From Clostridium paridis (lineage in GTDB: Bacteria; Bacillota; Clostridia; Clostridiales; Clostridiaceae), in the NCBI RefSeq assembly GCF_016765615.1, contig NZ_JAESWA010000022.1, positions 335,542 to 399,541 on the forward strand: a stretch of 64,000 nucleotides of DNA, written 5' to 3'. Positions 34,748 to 43,737 of the stretch are shown here, one piece after another. The translations under genes and the position numbers were made by a program. Below the pieces are notes generated by a model, which saw nothing but the letters and a program-made list of their open reading frames with translations, searched no databases and was not told where the DNA came from. Position 1 is the stretch's first letter. Each line of letters opens with the position of its first letter.

Positions 34748-35986
34748 CTAATCCCATTTTTTAATTAACAAGGTTGCATTATGTCCACCAAATCCTAGAG
34801 AATTGGTCAATGCATATTTTACTTCTGCAGTTTTTCCTTTATTAGGTACATAGTCAAGGTCACATTCCTCGTCCTTAACCTTATATCCAATAGTTGGAGG
34901 AACAAAATTTTCTTCCATTGCTTTTATACAAACTATTGCTTCTACTGCTCCTGCTGCTCCAAGCAAATGTCCTGTCATAGACTTAGTTGAAGAAACAGGT
35001 ATTTCGTAAGCTTTTTCACCAAATAATTTTCTTATAGCTAAAGTTTCAAATTTATCATTATATGGCGTAGATGTTCCATGAGCATTAATATATCCTACTT
35101 CTTCTGGCTTTATCCCAGCTTCATCTATAGCTAATTTCATTGCCTTCATTGCACCTTCTCCGTCAGGTGATGGTGAGGTAATATGATATGCATCACAATT
35201 TGATCCATAACCAACTATTTCTCCATAGATTTTAGCTCCTCTTTTTTGTGCATGTTCAAGGCTTTCAAGTATTAAGATACCTGCTCCTTCTCCCATAACA
35301 AATCCGCTTCTCTCTTTATCGAAAGGTATAGATGCCCTATCCTTGTCATTTGTAGTATTTAATGCCTTCATGTTAGTAAAACCGGAAACCCCTGATTTTG
35401 TTATAGGTGCTTCTGTTCCACCTGCTATCATTATATCAGTATAACCATGCTTTATATTTCTATAAGCTTCTCCGATAGAATTAGTACCTGATGCACAAGC
35501 TGTTACAACTGATGTACATATTCCTTTTGCACCAAATTTTATAGCAACATTTCCTGCAGCTATATTACCAATAGCCATTGGGATATATAGTGGTGAAACT
35601 CTTTTATTTCCTTTTTCAAAAAGCTTGAAGAATTCTGTTTCCATGGTATTGTAACCGCCAATACCTGACCCTATTATAACACCTAATCTATCTCTGTCAA
35701 CTTTATCTAAATCAAGTTTAGCATCTTTAATAGCTTCATCAGCTGCTACAATTGCAAACTGAGAAAATCTATCCATTCTTCTGCTTTCTTTCTTTTCCAT
35801 TACTCCATCAGTAGTAAAATCATCTTTTACTTCTGCAGCAATCTTCACTTCAAAATCACTTGTATCAAACGCCTTAATAAAATCTATTCCGTTAACTCCA
35901 TTTTTACAATTGTTCCAAAAGTCTTGAGCATTATTTCCTATAGGAGTTACAGCACCCATCCCAGTTACAACTACTCTATTACTCAT
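34748..35986 (-). CDS. fabF: 3-oxoacyl-ACP synthase II (FabF)
   Basis: A 412-residue condensing enzyme that elongates acyl-ACP with malonyl-ACP. The nucleophilic cysteine is in VVTACASGTNSIGEA (about residue 163), the catalytic histidines in NAHGTSTPYND (about 303) and STKSMTGHLLGAAG (about 340). N-terminal RVVVTGMGAVTPIG is typical. Full length; 11 bases after fabG. Confidence 0.97.
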   Translation of the reverse strand: MSNRVVVTGMGAVTPIGNNAQDFWNNCKNGVNGIDFIKAFDTSDFEVKIAAEVKDDFTTDGVMEKKESRRMDRFSQFAIVAADEAIKDAKLDLDKVDRDRLGVIIGSGIGGYNTMETEFFKLFEKGNKRVSPLYIPMAIGNIAAGNVAIKFGAKGICTSVVTACASGTNSIGEAYRNIKHGYTDIMIAGGTEAPITKSGVSGFTNMKALNTTNDKDRASIPFDKERSGFVMGEGAGILILESLEHAQKRGAKIYGEIVGYGSNCDAYHITSPSPDGEGAMKAMKLAIDEAGIKPEEVGYINAHGTSTPYNDKFETLAIRKLFGEKAYEIPVSSTKSMTGHLLGAAGAVEAIVCIKAMEENFVPPTIGYKVKDEECDLDYVPNKGKTAEVKYALTNSLGFGGHNATLLIKKWD

Positions 35987-35996
35987 TGTTTCCTCC

Positions 35997-36737
35997 TTAC
36001 ATCACCATTCCGCCATCTACATTTAACACTTGGCCTGTTATATATGAACTTTCATCTGATAATAAAAATGCTACAGCATTAGCTACATCTTCTGCCTGAC
36101 CAAGTTTTTTTAATGGAAGTGTTTTAATCATTTCTTCCTTTATATTATCTTTTAAATCTTTTGTCATATCTGTTTCTATAAATCCTGGTGCTACAGCATT
36201 AACTGTTATTCCTCTTGGACCTATTTCTTTTGCTAAAGATTTTGTCATTCCAATTATTCCTGCTTTTGAAGCAGCATAATTTACTTGACCTGCATTTCCT
36301 GCAATACCTACAACCGAAGAAATATTAACTATTCTTCCTGCTCTTGCTTTTAATAGCACTGGAGTAATTGCTTTTGAACAGTTAAATGCTCCTTTTAGAT
36401 TTGTTTCAATTACTGCATCAAAATCTTCTTCTTTCATTCTAAGAATCAATGTATCTCTAGTGATTCCAGCATTATTTACAAGTCCGTATACTTCTCCAAA
36501 AATATTCTTTGCTTCATTAATTAAAAATTCTGCATCAGCATATTTGGATACATCAGCCTTTACTTTTTCTGCTTTTCCACCAGCATTAACTATTTCTGAA
36601 ACCACTTCTGCTGCTTCAACTTCATTACCTCTGTAGTTAACAATAACATTTGCTCCTAAAGCTCCAAGCTTTATAGCTATAGCCTTACCTATTCCTCTAT
36701 TAGCACCGGTAACTATAATGGTTTTATCTTTAAGCAT
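35997..36737 (-). CDS. fabG: 3-oxoacyl-ACP reductase FabG
   Basis: A 246-residue NADPH-dependent short-chain reductase. VTGANRGIGKAIA (about residues 9-21) is the cofactor loop, NNAGIT the conserved central motif and S-x12-YAASK the catalytic Ser-Tyr-Lys (Tyr about 152). C-terminal ITGQVLNVDGGMVM is the family ending. One base after fabD. Confidence 0.97.
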   Translation of the reverse strand: MLKDKTIIVTGANRGIGKAIAIKLGALGANVIVNYRGNEVEAAEVVSEIVNAGGKAEKVKADVSKYADAEFLINEAKNIFGEVYGLVNNAGITRDTLILRMKEEDFDAVIETNLKGAFNCSKAITPVLLKARAGRIVNISSVVGIAGNAGQVNYAASKAGIIGMTKSLAKEIGPRGITVNAVAPGFIETDMTKDLKDNIKEEMIKTLPLKKLGQAEDVANAVAFLLSDESSYITGQVLNVDGGMVM

Positions 36738-36738
36738 T

Positions 36739-37674
36739 TTAAATCTCCTTTAATCCCTCTAAAGTTTTTGATAAACTCTCTAAATTGTCTACATTAAAAG
36801 TAGCAACTTCTCTATTAATCTTTTTAACGAAACTAGTTAATGCTTTTCCCGGACCTATTTCAACAAAAACATTAAATCCATCTTTTATCATATTATTTAT
36901 CGTTTCTTCCCATCTTACAGAACTCATTAATTGCTTTCTTAGTACATCCCTAACATCTTCATTTTTTTCATAAGTAGTACCAGTTAAGTTCTTATAAACA
37001 GCTAAATCTGGTGTGTTTACTTGTATATTACTTAATTCACTTAACAGCTTATCTCCAGCACCTTTAAGCATAGAACTATGAAAAGGAGCTGACACTGGTA
37101 AAGGTAATGCTCTACCACCTCTTCCTTTTATTATTTCAGTAGCTAATTCTAATGCTTGCTTTTCACCTGATATAACTATTTGTCCAGGACAATTAAAGTT
37201 CGCTATCTCTACTACCCCAGCTTTTGATGCTTCTTTAACTACTTCATTTACTGTAGCCTCATCTAATTTTAGAACTGCAACCATTCCACCTACACCTACT
37301 GGGACTTCTTCTTGCATAAATCTTCCTCTTTTTTTAACCAAAGGAATAGCATCTTCTAACTTTATTGAGTTTCCATAAACTAAAGCGGAATATTCTCCAA
37401 GACTTAATCCTGCTGCACCTTCCGCTTTAATTCCCTCTTCTTCAATAGCTTTTAAAATAGCTAATGTTGTTGTTAAAATGGCTGGTTGAGTATTTTCAGT
37501 TTTGTTTAAATCCTCAATACTCCCATTAAAACAAAGTTCCTTAATATCAAATTCTACTAATTCATTTGCTTTATTATAAACTTCCATTGCTGAAGGATAT
37601 TTTTCTGCAATATCCTTACCCATTCCACTATACTGAGCTCCTTGCCCTGCGAATATAAATCCTATTTTTTTCAT
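36739..37674 (-). CDS. fabD: Malonyl-CoA:ACP transacylase
   Basis: A 311-residue transferase that loads malonate onto ACP. IFAGQGAQYSGMGKD at the N terminus and the catalytic serine in GLSLGEYSAL (about residue 89) are diagnostic; PVSAPFHSSML carries the catalytic His (about 200). ATG 37674 follows AGGAGG; the longer frame lacks a ribosome-binding site. It lies 162 bases after acpP, across an inverted-repeat segment where other clostridia carry fabK. Confidence 0.96.
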   Translation of the reverse strand: MKKIGFIFAGQGAQYSGMGKDIAEKYPSAMEVYNKANELVEFDIKELCFNGSIEDLNKTENTQPAILTTTLAILKAIEEEGIKAEGAAGLSLGEYSALVYGNSIKLEDAIPLVKKRGRFMQEEVPVGVGGMVAVLKLDEATVNEVVKEASKAGVVEIANFNCPGQIVISGEKQALELATEIIKGRGGRALPLPVSAPFHSSMLKGAGDKLLSELSNIQVNTPDLAVYKNLTGTTYEKNEDVRDVLRKQLMSSVRWEETINNMIKDGFNVFVEIGPGKALTSFVKKINREVATFNVDNLESLSKTLEGLKEI

Positions 37675-37693
37675 ACTTATCCTCCTATTTAAT

Positions 37694-37815
37694 AAGTCAG
37701 ATATTAAATATTTTAAGTTCAACTATCGATTTATATATGCCAGAAAATCGCAATTTCCTGCGATCTTCTAACAAATACAAACTAAGTTTCAAAATTAAAA
37801 TCTTATATCTGACTT
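37694..37815. repeat. Long imperfect inverted repeat between acpP and fabD
   Basis: Perfect 11-base outer arms AAGTCAGATAT (37694-37704) and ATATCTGACTT (37805-37815) bound a 122-base segment with an inner hairpin, 10-base arms around ATCGCA/TGCGAT (about 37743-37768), fully paired with one G-U in the minus-strand RNA. Sequences inside the outer arms are also roughly complementary. It fills the position usually held by fabK. It could be a miniature inverted-repeat insertion, an RNA-processing structure, or a scar. Confidence 0.65.
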
Positions 37816-37836
37816 TAAATAAGTTTTATTTTATTA

Positions 37837-38058
37837 TTAAGCTATTTTCGCTGTTACATAATCTACAGCATCTTTAACACTTTTAATGTTTTCTGCATTT
37901 TCAAGTTGAATTCCAAACTCTTCTTCTAATTCTATTATTACTTGGAATAAGTCTAATGAATCAGCTCCTAAATCTTCAAATGTAGTTTCTAATTGAACCT
38001 TATCCTCTTCGATTGCTAATTGCTCACTTATTATCGCTCTTATTTTTTCAAATACCAT
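37837..38058 (-). CDS. acpP: Acyl carrier protein
   Basis: A 73-residue acidic carrier of the growing acyl chain. The phosphopantetheine serine is in LGADSLDLFQVI (about residue 35), with D instead of the more common M/V after L. The expected four-helix length and low pI are evident. It is placed between fabH and the inverted repeat at 37694. Confidence 0.96.
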   Translation of the reverse strand: MVFEKIRAIISEQLAIEEDKVQLETTFEDLGADSLDLFQVIIELEEEFGIQLENAENIKSVKDAVDYVTAKIA

Positions 38059-38083
38059 TTAAATATCCTCCTAATTTATGATC

Positions 38084-39055
38084 TTACCAATTTAATATTA
38101 AGGCTCCAGAGGTTAACCCAGCGCCGAAACCTACTAAAATAATTTTATCACCCTTCTGCAATAATCCCTTTTCATCCATTTCATTAAGTACTAATGGAAT
38201 CGTTGCTGAAGATGTATTACCATATCTGTCTAAGTTCATATAGAACTTCTCTATTGGTTCATTTATTTTTCTTGCAACATAATCTATAATTCTCACATTT
38301 GCTTGATGAGGTACTATGTATTTAACCTCATCTAACGAAATATTTGTTTTTTCAAGTAATTTATTTATATTATCAACCATTGCTCCAGTTGCAAATTTAA
38401 ATACTTCTCTTCCATTCATTATTAATTTCTTATGTTTTATATTATCTTCTTCAGTAAATGGAGACTTAACATCTAATGCACCACATGAAAGTGAGCCTCC
38501 CTTACTTCCATTTGAGCTTGTTGCTCCAGCTATTATACCTTCAGTCTCTGATTTTGTTATTATAGCTGCACCAGCACCATCACCAAATAGCACTGCTGTT
38601 GATCTATCCTCCCAATCTAGAAGTTTAGATAATACTTCTGACCCTATAACTAATGCATTCTTATACTCACCAGTTTTAATCATTGAACTTGCAACAATAC
38701 ATCCATAAACGAAACCAGAACAAGCTGCATTAAGATCAAAGCATGTAGCGTTTTCAGCTCCTAATTTGTCTTGAACTATACAACTTACTGACGGGAAAAA
38801 CATATCTGGCGAAACAGTAGCTACTATTATTAAGTCAATGTCTTCTGCCTTCAAACCACTTTTTTCTAACGCATTTTTTCCTGCTTTATATGCTAAATCT
38901 GAACAGTCCTCATTTTTTGAAATTCTTCTTTCTTTAATTCCTGTTCTTGTACTTATCCACTCATCTGATGTATCCATAATTTTGCTTAAATCTTCATTTG
39001 TTACGATATTTTCAGGTGCATAAGCTCCAACAGAAAGAAACTTACTATATATCAT
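38084..39055 (-). CDS. fabH: 3-oxoacyl-ACP synthase III (FabH)
   Basis: A 323-residue enzyme that starts fatty-acid synthesis by condensing acetyl-CoA (or branched acyl-CoA) with malonyl-ACP. The catalytic triad is visible: Cys in DLNAACSGFVYG (about residue 112), His in VPHQANVRI (about 248) and Asn in YGNTSSATIP (about 278). The start ATG has a GGAG site in front. First biosynthetic gene after the regulator. Confidence 0.97.
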   Translation of the reverse strand: MIYSKFLSVGAYAPENIVTNEDLSKIMDTSDEWISTRTGIKERRISKNEDCSDLAYKAGKNALEKSGLKAEDIDLIIVATVSPDMFFPSVSCIVQDKLGAENATCFDLNAACSGFVYGCIVASSMIKTGEYKNALVIGSEVLSKLLDWEDRSTAVLFGDGAGAAIITKSETEGIIAGATSSNGSKGGSLSCGALDVKSPFTEEDNIKHKKLIMNGREVFKFATGAMVDNINKLLEKTNISLDEVKYIVPHQANVRIIDYVARKINEPIEKFYMNLDRYGNTSSATIPLVLNEMDEKGLLQKGDKIILVGFGAGLTSGALILNW

Positions 39056-39069
39056 TTATTTCTCCTTTT

Positions 39070-39516
39070 TTATAAGTCATTTTTTTCCTTGAAAAATTTT
39101 GATAACTTGCTTAAAGATGTTACTAGTATTTCCTCTTCTGAGGGTTCTAATCCCTCTACTATATCTTTAATCATATCTCCATGAAACTTCTCATGAAGTC
39201 TGTAGGCAAGCTTCCCTTTTTTAGTTAATTGAACCTGAACTACTCTTCTATCTGTTTCAATTCTATTTCTTTCTACATACCCTTTTTTAATAAGCTTATT
39301 AATCGCTGTAGTAAGAGTTCCCAATGTAATCTTTAAATCTGCTGCTACTTCTGACATATTTCTTGCTGTATACATACCAATTGCTTCAATCGTATGTATT
39401 TCAGTTACAGATAAGTCATTAAGCACACCACTTTTTAAAGTTTTTTGTTCAATCACAAGAATATCATTAAATATTTTAACTAAGAGCTCATTTATTACCT
39501 GCTCTATACGATTCAT
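39070..39516 (-). CDS. fabT: MarR-family regulator of fatty acid synthesis, FabT-like
   Basis: A 148-residue winged-helix protein with the MarR pattern LGTLTTAINKLIKKGYVERNRIETDRRVVQVQLT (recognition helix and wing, about residues 66-100). Its position at the head of the fab operon and two TTTGAT-N-ATCAAA-type boxes over its promoter match FabT, which represses fab genes when bound to acyl-ACP. The function is inferred from position and operators. Confidence 0.88.
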   Translation of the reverse strand: MNRIEQVINELLVKIFNDILVIEQKTLKSGVLNDLSVTEIHTIEAIGMYTARNMSEVAADLKITLGTLTTAINKLIKKGYVERNRIETDRRVVQVQLTKKGKLAYRLHEKFHGDMIKDIVEGLEPSEEEILVTSLSKLSKFFKEKNDL

Positions 39517-39572
39517 CTAGTCTCTCTCCTTTACTAAGCTCAAGTAAGTTTATTAATTCTGGAGTTAAATAC

Positions 39573-39634
39573 TTTGATTGTCAAATCATTTTATTTGATA
39601 ATCAAAATATACTACAGAAATTTTCCATTGTCAA
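39573..39634 (-). promoter_or_regulatory. fab operon promoter with two FabT-type operators
   Basis: On the minus strand TTGACA (39629-39634) and TATATT (39606-39611) are 17 bases apart. Two 13-base boxes, TTTGATAATCAAA (39594-39606, a perfect palindrome overlapping the -10 edge) and TTTGATTGTCAAA (39573-39585), lie 21 bases apart, two helical turns. This indicates autorepression of the whole operon. Confidence 0.8.
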
Positions 39635-39673
39635 TGTACTTTTTGTTAATTAAGAATAAAACTAACATATTAT

Positions 39674-39711
39674 GTAATAGGATAGAACTTATTGCTTTCT
39701 TATCCTATTAC
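39674..39711 (-). terminator. Terminator after the flavin reductase-like gene
   Basis: Perfect 11-base arms GTAATAGGATA and TATCCTATTAC around a 16-base loop, 14 bases past the stop codon on the minus strand. Confidence 0.6.
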
Positions 39712-39724
39712 ACTCTTATTTATC

Positions 39725-40219
39725 TTAATAAGCTTTTACGATTTCACCGAAGTATAACATATGATAATCATCATCTCCATAGAAGTTTTTAACTAAATCT
39801 TCTGTTAATGATTCTTTATCTAATAATTGCTTAAATAATATTTTGCATTCAAAATATTTCCCACAGCCTTCTACAACTGGTGCTGTGACCTCACTGCTTT
39901 CTTTATATTTAATCCAGCCTTCTGCCTCTTTATCGAATTCTCTACCAGACTTAGATCCACATAACCCTAAAGCTTCTTTTAAATTTCCATCATACGGAAT
40001 GCTTATTGTAAAGTTATCACTTTTTTCTAGAATACTATACGTATATCTTGAAAGTCTAACTAAAGTCATAAATACAGGTCTTCTATGCATGTATCCAATT
40101 GAACCCCAGCTAATAGTCATAGTATTTGCTTTTCCATCTGCTTTTGCAGTTAAAAAAGCTCCCTTTTTATAAAGATTGTCTAAAGCATTTTCTAGATCTT
40201 CTGTAAATTCATTTTGCAT
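39725..40219 (-). CDS. Flavin reductase-like protein
   Basis: A 164-residue protein of the FMN-binding split-barrel type. KGAFLTAKADGKANTMTISWGSIGYMHRRPVF near residues 18-50 is the usual N-terminal segment, and NFTISIP plus CGSKSGREFDKEAE follow. Members bind FMN and reduce flavin or act as small oxidoreductases; some proteins of this shape have no known substrate. It is separated from the pur operon by a hairpin and a pair of short repeats. Confidence 0.82.
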   Translation of the reverse strand: MQNEFTEDLENALDNLYKKGAFLTAKADGKANTMTISWGSIGYMHRRPVFMTLVRLSRYTYSILEKSDNFTISIPYDGNLKEALGLCGSKSGREFDKEAEGWIKYKESSEVTAPVVEGCGKYFECKILFKQLLDKESLTEDLVKNFYGDDDYHMLYFGEIVKAY

Positions 40220-40272
40220 AACATTACCTCCTAAAAATTATAAAGACTATCTATATGATATCATAGTTAATA

Positions 40273-40308
40273 AATATTAAAAACGAGGAACCCCTCGTTT
40301 TTAATATT
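40273..40308. terminator. Terminator of the purine operon
   Basis: Perfect 16-base arms AATATTAAAAACGAGG and CCTCGTTTTTAATATT around AACC, about 45 bases past the purD stop codon. Confidence 0.8.
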
Positions 40309-40319
40309 ATCATTTATTT

Positions 40320-40332
40320 GTTAACCGTCCCC
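40320..40332 (-). repeat. REP-like repeat copy 1
   Basis: GGGGACGGTTAAC on the minus strand, an exact copy of the 13-base core. It lies between purD and its terminator. Confidence 0.75.
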
Positions 40333-40350
40333 ATAATTTTTCACAAATAT

Positions 40351-40363
40351 GTTAACAGTCCCC
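40351..40363 (-). repeat. REP-like repeat copy 2 (variant), forming the purD 3' end
   Basis: GGGGACTGTTAAC on the minus strand, one base different from the core. It supplies the last codons and stop of purD (GGG GAC TGT TAA) and stands 31 bases from copy 1 in the same orientation. Confidence 0.7.
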
Positions 40364-41599
40364 GATATCTTTTCTAAAATACATATCTTTAAAGGAAACA
40401 TTATCAATATTCTTATATGCCGCAGCTTTTGCCTCTTCTATCGTTTTTCCTAATCCAACTACAGAGAGTACTCTTCCTCCAGCTGTTACAAGCTTTCCAT
40501 CTTTAATCTGTCCCCCAGCTATAAAGACGTTATTTTTAACTTTATCATCTATAGTTATTTCGTAGCCTTTTTCAAAATTTCCTGGATATCCTTTTGAAGC
40601 TAATACAACATTGCAGCAGGCACCTTCATGCCATTTAATATTATAACTATCTAGTTGTTCATCTAGGGAAGCCTCTATTAATTCTAGGAAATCACTTTCC
40701 ATTAAAGAAAGTAAACTTTGAGTTTCTGGGTCACCCAGTCTTACGTTATATTCAAGAAGATATGCTCCTTTTTTAGTCATCATTACACCGAAGAATATAA
40801 TGCCCTTGTAATCATAGCCTTCTTCTTTTATTCCTTTTAATGTAGGTTTTAGTATATTTTCATTAAAATCCACTAAAACTTCGTCACTTACAAATGGATT
40901 AGGTGCTATAACACCCATCCCCCCAGTATTTGGTCCTTTTCCTCCATCAAGAATCTGTTTATGATCCTTTGCTGAAATAAACGGAATTATAACCTTTGAA
41001 TCAGTTATGCTTATAATTGAAGCTTCTACTCCTTCAAGAAATTCTTCAATTATAATTTTCTTTCCTGCCCCGTTAAATACATCATCTACCATAAAACTAT
41101 ATATGGTATCTTCTGCTTCCTTTTTGCTAAAGCATATATTAACCCCTTTGCCCGCTGCTAATCCATCTGCTTTTATCACAAGTGGATATTCGCAATCTTT
41201 TAAGTATTCAATGGCTTTTATATGATCATAGAATTCCTCATACTTAGCAGTTCTTACCCCGTACTTTTCCATAAATACTTTTGAGTAACTTTTGCTTCCC
41301 TCCAGCATAGCAGCTCTTTGCTCTGGCCCAAATACTTTAAGTCCTTCCTTTTTAAATGCATCAACAACACCTTTAATTAATGGATCTTCTGGCCCAACTA
41401 CTGTTAAATTAATTTTTTCACTTTTTGCGAAATTAACTAATTCATTAATATCAGATATATTTATGTTTTCACATTTGTTTTCTAGTGCAGTTCCTCCGTT
41501 ACCTGGAGCTACAAAAATCTTTTCAACTTTATGATTCTGAGCTAATTTCCATGCCATTGCATGCTCTCTTCCACCTGAGCCAATTAATAATAACTTCAT
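40352..41599 (-). CDS. purD: Phosphoribosylamine-glycine ligase
   Basis: A 415-residue ATP-grasp enzyme for step 2 of purine synthesis (GAR formation). N-terminal LLIGSGGREHAMAWKL, KADGLAAGKGVNICF as ATP loop (about 144-158) and EYNVRLGDPETQSLLSL (about 283) are diagnostic. The last residues IGDC are encoded by a copy of the short dispersed repeat, and the start codon is preceded by another copy that provides the ribosome-binding site. Last gene of the operon. Confidence 0.97.
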   Translation of the reverse strand: MKLLLIGSGGREHAMAWKLAQNHKVEKIFVAPGNGGTALENKCENINISDINELVNFAKSEKINLTVVGPEDPLIKGVVDAFKKEGLKVFGPEQRAAMLEGSKSYSKVFMEKYGVRTAKYEEFYDHIKAIEYLKDCEYPLVIKADGLAAGKGVNICFSKKEAEDTIYSFMVDDVFNGAGKKIIIEEFLEGVEASIISITDSKVIIPFISAKDHKQILDGGKGPNTGGMGVIAPNPFVSDEVLVDFNENILKPTLKGIKEEGYDYKGIIFFGVMMTKKGAYLLEYNVRLGDPETQSLLSLMESDFLELIEASLDEQLDSYNIKWHEGACCNVVLASKGYPGNFEKGYEITIDDKVKNNVFIAGGQIKDGKLVTAGGRVLSVVGLGKTIEEAKAAAYKNIDNVSFKDMYFRKDIGDC

Positions 41600-41610
41600 A
41601 ACCGTCCCCC
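41600..41610 (-). repeat. REP-like repeat copy 3, serving as purD ribosome-binding site
   Basis: GGGGGACGGTT on the minus strand lies exactly between the purH stop codon (41610-41612) and the purD ATG (41597-41599). The G-run is the only Shine-Dalgarno candidate for purD. Confidence 0.65.
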
Positions 41611-43109
41611 TAATGTTTAAAGTGTCTTACGCCTGTAAACACCATGCTTATGCCATTTTCGTTACATTTTTCTATAGATTCATTGTCTCTTATAGATCCA
41701 CCTGGTTGTATTATGGCCTTTATTCCATGTTTAGCTGCCTCTTCCACCACGTCCCCAAATGGGAAGAAGGCATCTGATGCTAATATTGTAGCACCTTTTC
41801 CTCTTTCTAAAGCCTCAGTAGTTGCCCAAATTCTATTTACTTGTCCTCCGCCTATTCCTGTAGCTCTAAAATTATTTACAACAACAATTGCATTTGACTT
41901 AACATACTTTACAACTTTCATACCAAATGTTAGTTGATCTAATTCTTCCTTAGTTGGTGCTTTTTCAGTAACCACTTTTAATTCATCAAGTAATTTCTTA
42001 TCTTCTTCTTGAATTAACATACCACCATCTACTGTAACCATATATTTTTTGTCTTTAGGAGAATTTTTTATTTTAAGTACTCTTAAGTTCTTCTTTGTTT
42101 TCAATACTTCTAAAGCATCTTCATCAAAATCTGGTGCCGCTACTATTTCTAAGAATATTTTAGCCATTTCTTCTGCAGTTTTCTTATCTACTTTTTTATT
42201 AACTGCTACTATTCCACCAAAAATTGATATTGGATCACAATCATATGCCTTTATATATGCATCATATACATCTGAGCCTATAGCTACTCCACATGGAGTA
42301 TTATGTTTAAGTGCACAACATGCTGTTTCTTCGAATTCACATGCAACTTTCCATGCTATATCTAAATCTTTTATATTATTGTAGGATAATTCTTTTCCAT
42401 TTAATATTTCAAAGCCATTCATAGAACCATCAACCATAGTTGATCCGTAATAAGCAGCACTCTGATGTGGATTTTCTCCATATCTTAAATCTTGAAGCTT
42501 CTTATATGAAACTGAAAGATATTCTGGATATTCTTCATCTAATAAGAAGTTTGAAATAGCAGCATCGTAAGCACTCATTAAGTTAAATACTTTTCCTGCA
42601 AGTAATTTTTTAGTTTTGTAACTTACTTCTATGTTTTCATTTATTTCATTTTTAACCTTCTCATAATCTTTTACATCACTTATTACAACAACATCATTAA
42701 AGTTCTTAGCTGCCGCTCTAAGCATAGTTGGACCACCAATATCAATGAATTCAACTTTTTCTTCAAATTCCAAATCCTCTTTTACCTTTTCAAAGAAAGG
42801 ATATAGATTAACTACAACTAAATCTATTGGATTTATTTCATGTTCTTTTATTGTTTCCATGTGTTCCTTGTTATCTCTAATAGCAAGAATTCCACCATGA
42901 ATTTTAGGATGTAAAGTTTTAACTCTTCCGTCTAGCATCTCTGGAAATTCTGTAACTTCATTTATTTCAACAACATTTATTCCATTTTCCTTTAGATATT
43001 TATAAGTTCCTCCTGTTGAGATAATTTCAACATTCTTCTCTTGTAAAAACTTAGCAAAGTCTAATATTCCATCCTTATTAAAAACACTTATTAATGCTCT
43101 TTTAATCAT
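41610..43109 (-). CDS. purH: Bifunctional AICAR transformylase / IMP cyclohydrolase
   Basis: A 499-residue enzyme for the last two steps to IMP. The N-terminal IMPCH domain (about 1-195) has the phosphate loop [11 protein letters not shown] and [16 protein letters not shown]; the C-terminal transformylase domain has the catalytic Lys-His in [10 protein letters not shown] (about residue 255). [15 protein letters not shown] and ending [25 protein letters not shown] are typical. Full length. Confidence 0.97.
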   Translation of the reverse strand: MIKRALISVFNKDGILDFAKFLQEKNVEIISTGGTYKYLKENGINVVEINEVTEFPEMLDGRVKTLHPKIHGGILAIRDNKEHMETIKEHEINPIDLVVVNLYPFFEKVKEDLEFEEKVEFIDIGGPTMLRAAAKNFNDVVVISDVKDYEKVKNEINENIEVSYKTKKLLAGKVFNLMSAYDAAISNFLLDEEYPEYLSVSYKKLQDLRYGENPHQSAAYYGSTMVDGSMNGFEILNGKELSYNNIKDLDIAWKVACEFEETACCALKHNTPCGVAIGSDVYDAYIKAYDCDPISIFGGIVAVNKKVDKKTAEEMAKIFLEIVAAPDFDEDALEVLKTKKNLRVLKIKNSPKDKKYMVTVDGGMLIQEEDKKLLDELKVVTEKAPTKEELDQLTFGMKVVKYVKSNAIVVVNNFRATGIGGGQVNRIWATTEALERGKGATILASDAFFPFGDVVEEAAKHGIKAIIQPGGSIRDNESIEKCNENGISMVFTGVRHFKH

Positions 43110-43125
43110 TTATTATCCTCCTAAA

Positions 43126-43737
43126 CTATTTAGAGATATAGCATTTACCATTTTCTATTTTTACTTTTTTATCAGAAATAAGTTTAATAGCTTTTGGTAA
43201 AAGTTTATGTTCCTCTACAAGAATTCTCTTTTGAAGAGTTTCTGCTGTGTCTTCTACAAATACAGGAACCACTTCTTGCAATAAAATTTCTCCACCATCA
43301 ACTTCTTCATTAACAAAATGTACAGTGCACCCTGAATACTTTACACCTTTTTTTACTGCAGCTTCATGAACTTTAATTCCATACATTCCAGCTCCGCTAA
43401 ATGATGGTATTAAAGAAGGATGAATGTTAATAATTTTATTTCTAAATACCCTTAAAATTTCCCCATTTAATATTGAAAGATAACCCGCTAATACAATTAA
43501 ATCAACTTGACCATTAATTAAATTTAAAATCTCATCTGATACTTTACCTTTATATATTTTTCTATCTAAAGCTATTGTTTCTATACCATGATTTTTAGCT
43601 CTTTCTAAACCATAAGCTTTTTCAGAGTCTGAAATAACATATTTAATTTCACAGTTTAGACTACCTTTTTCAATTTCATCTATAATTGCTTGAAGGTTAC
43701 TTCCACTTCCAGAAACTAAAACTGCTATTCTAAGCAA
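43126..43737 (-). CDS. purN: Phosphoribosylglycinamide formyltransferase (PurN)
   Basis: A 203-residue folate-dependent GAR transformylase. VLVSGSGSNLQAII is the N-terminal phosphate loop (about residues 6-19), and NIHPSLIPSFSGAG (catalytic Asn-His about 104-106) and SGCTVHFVNEEVDGGEILLQ (catalytic Asp about 142) are the active-site motifs. The gene overlaps purM by 13 bases. Confidence 0.96.
   Translation of the reverse strand: MLRIAVLVSGSGSNLQAIIDEIEKGSLNCEIKYVISDSEKAYGLERAKNHGIETIALDRKIYKGKVSDEILNLINGQVDLIVLAGYLSILNGEILRVFRNKIINIHPSLIPSFSGAGMYGIKVHEAAVKKGVKYSGCTVHFVNEEVDGGEILLQEVVPVFVEDTAETLQKRILVEEHKLLPKAIKLISDKKVKIENGKCYISK

Noticed and set aside
37675-37836. Remnant of a fabK pseudogene between acpP and fabD
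   Set aside because: The 162-base spacer is too short, and no FabK-like peptide could be read in any frame; only the inverted repeat is visible.
39070-39516. FapR as the fab operon regulator
   Set aside because: The protein has a MarR winged helix and no hot-dog domain, and the operators are TTTGAT-type rather than FapR-type.
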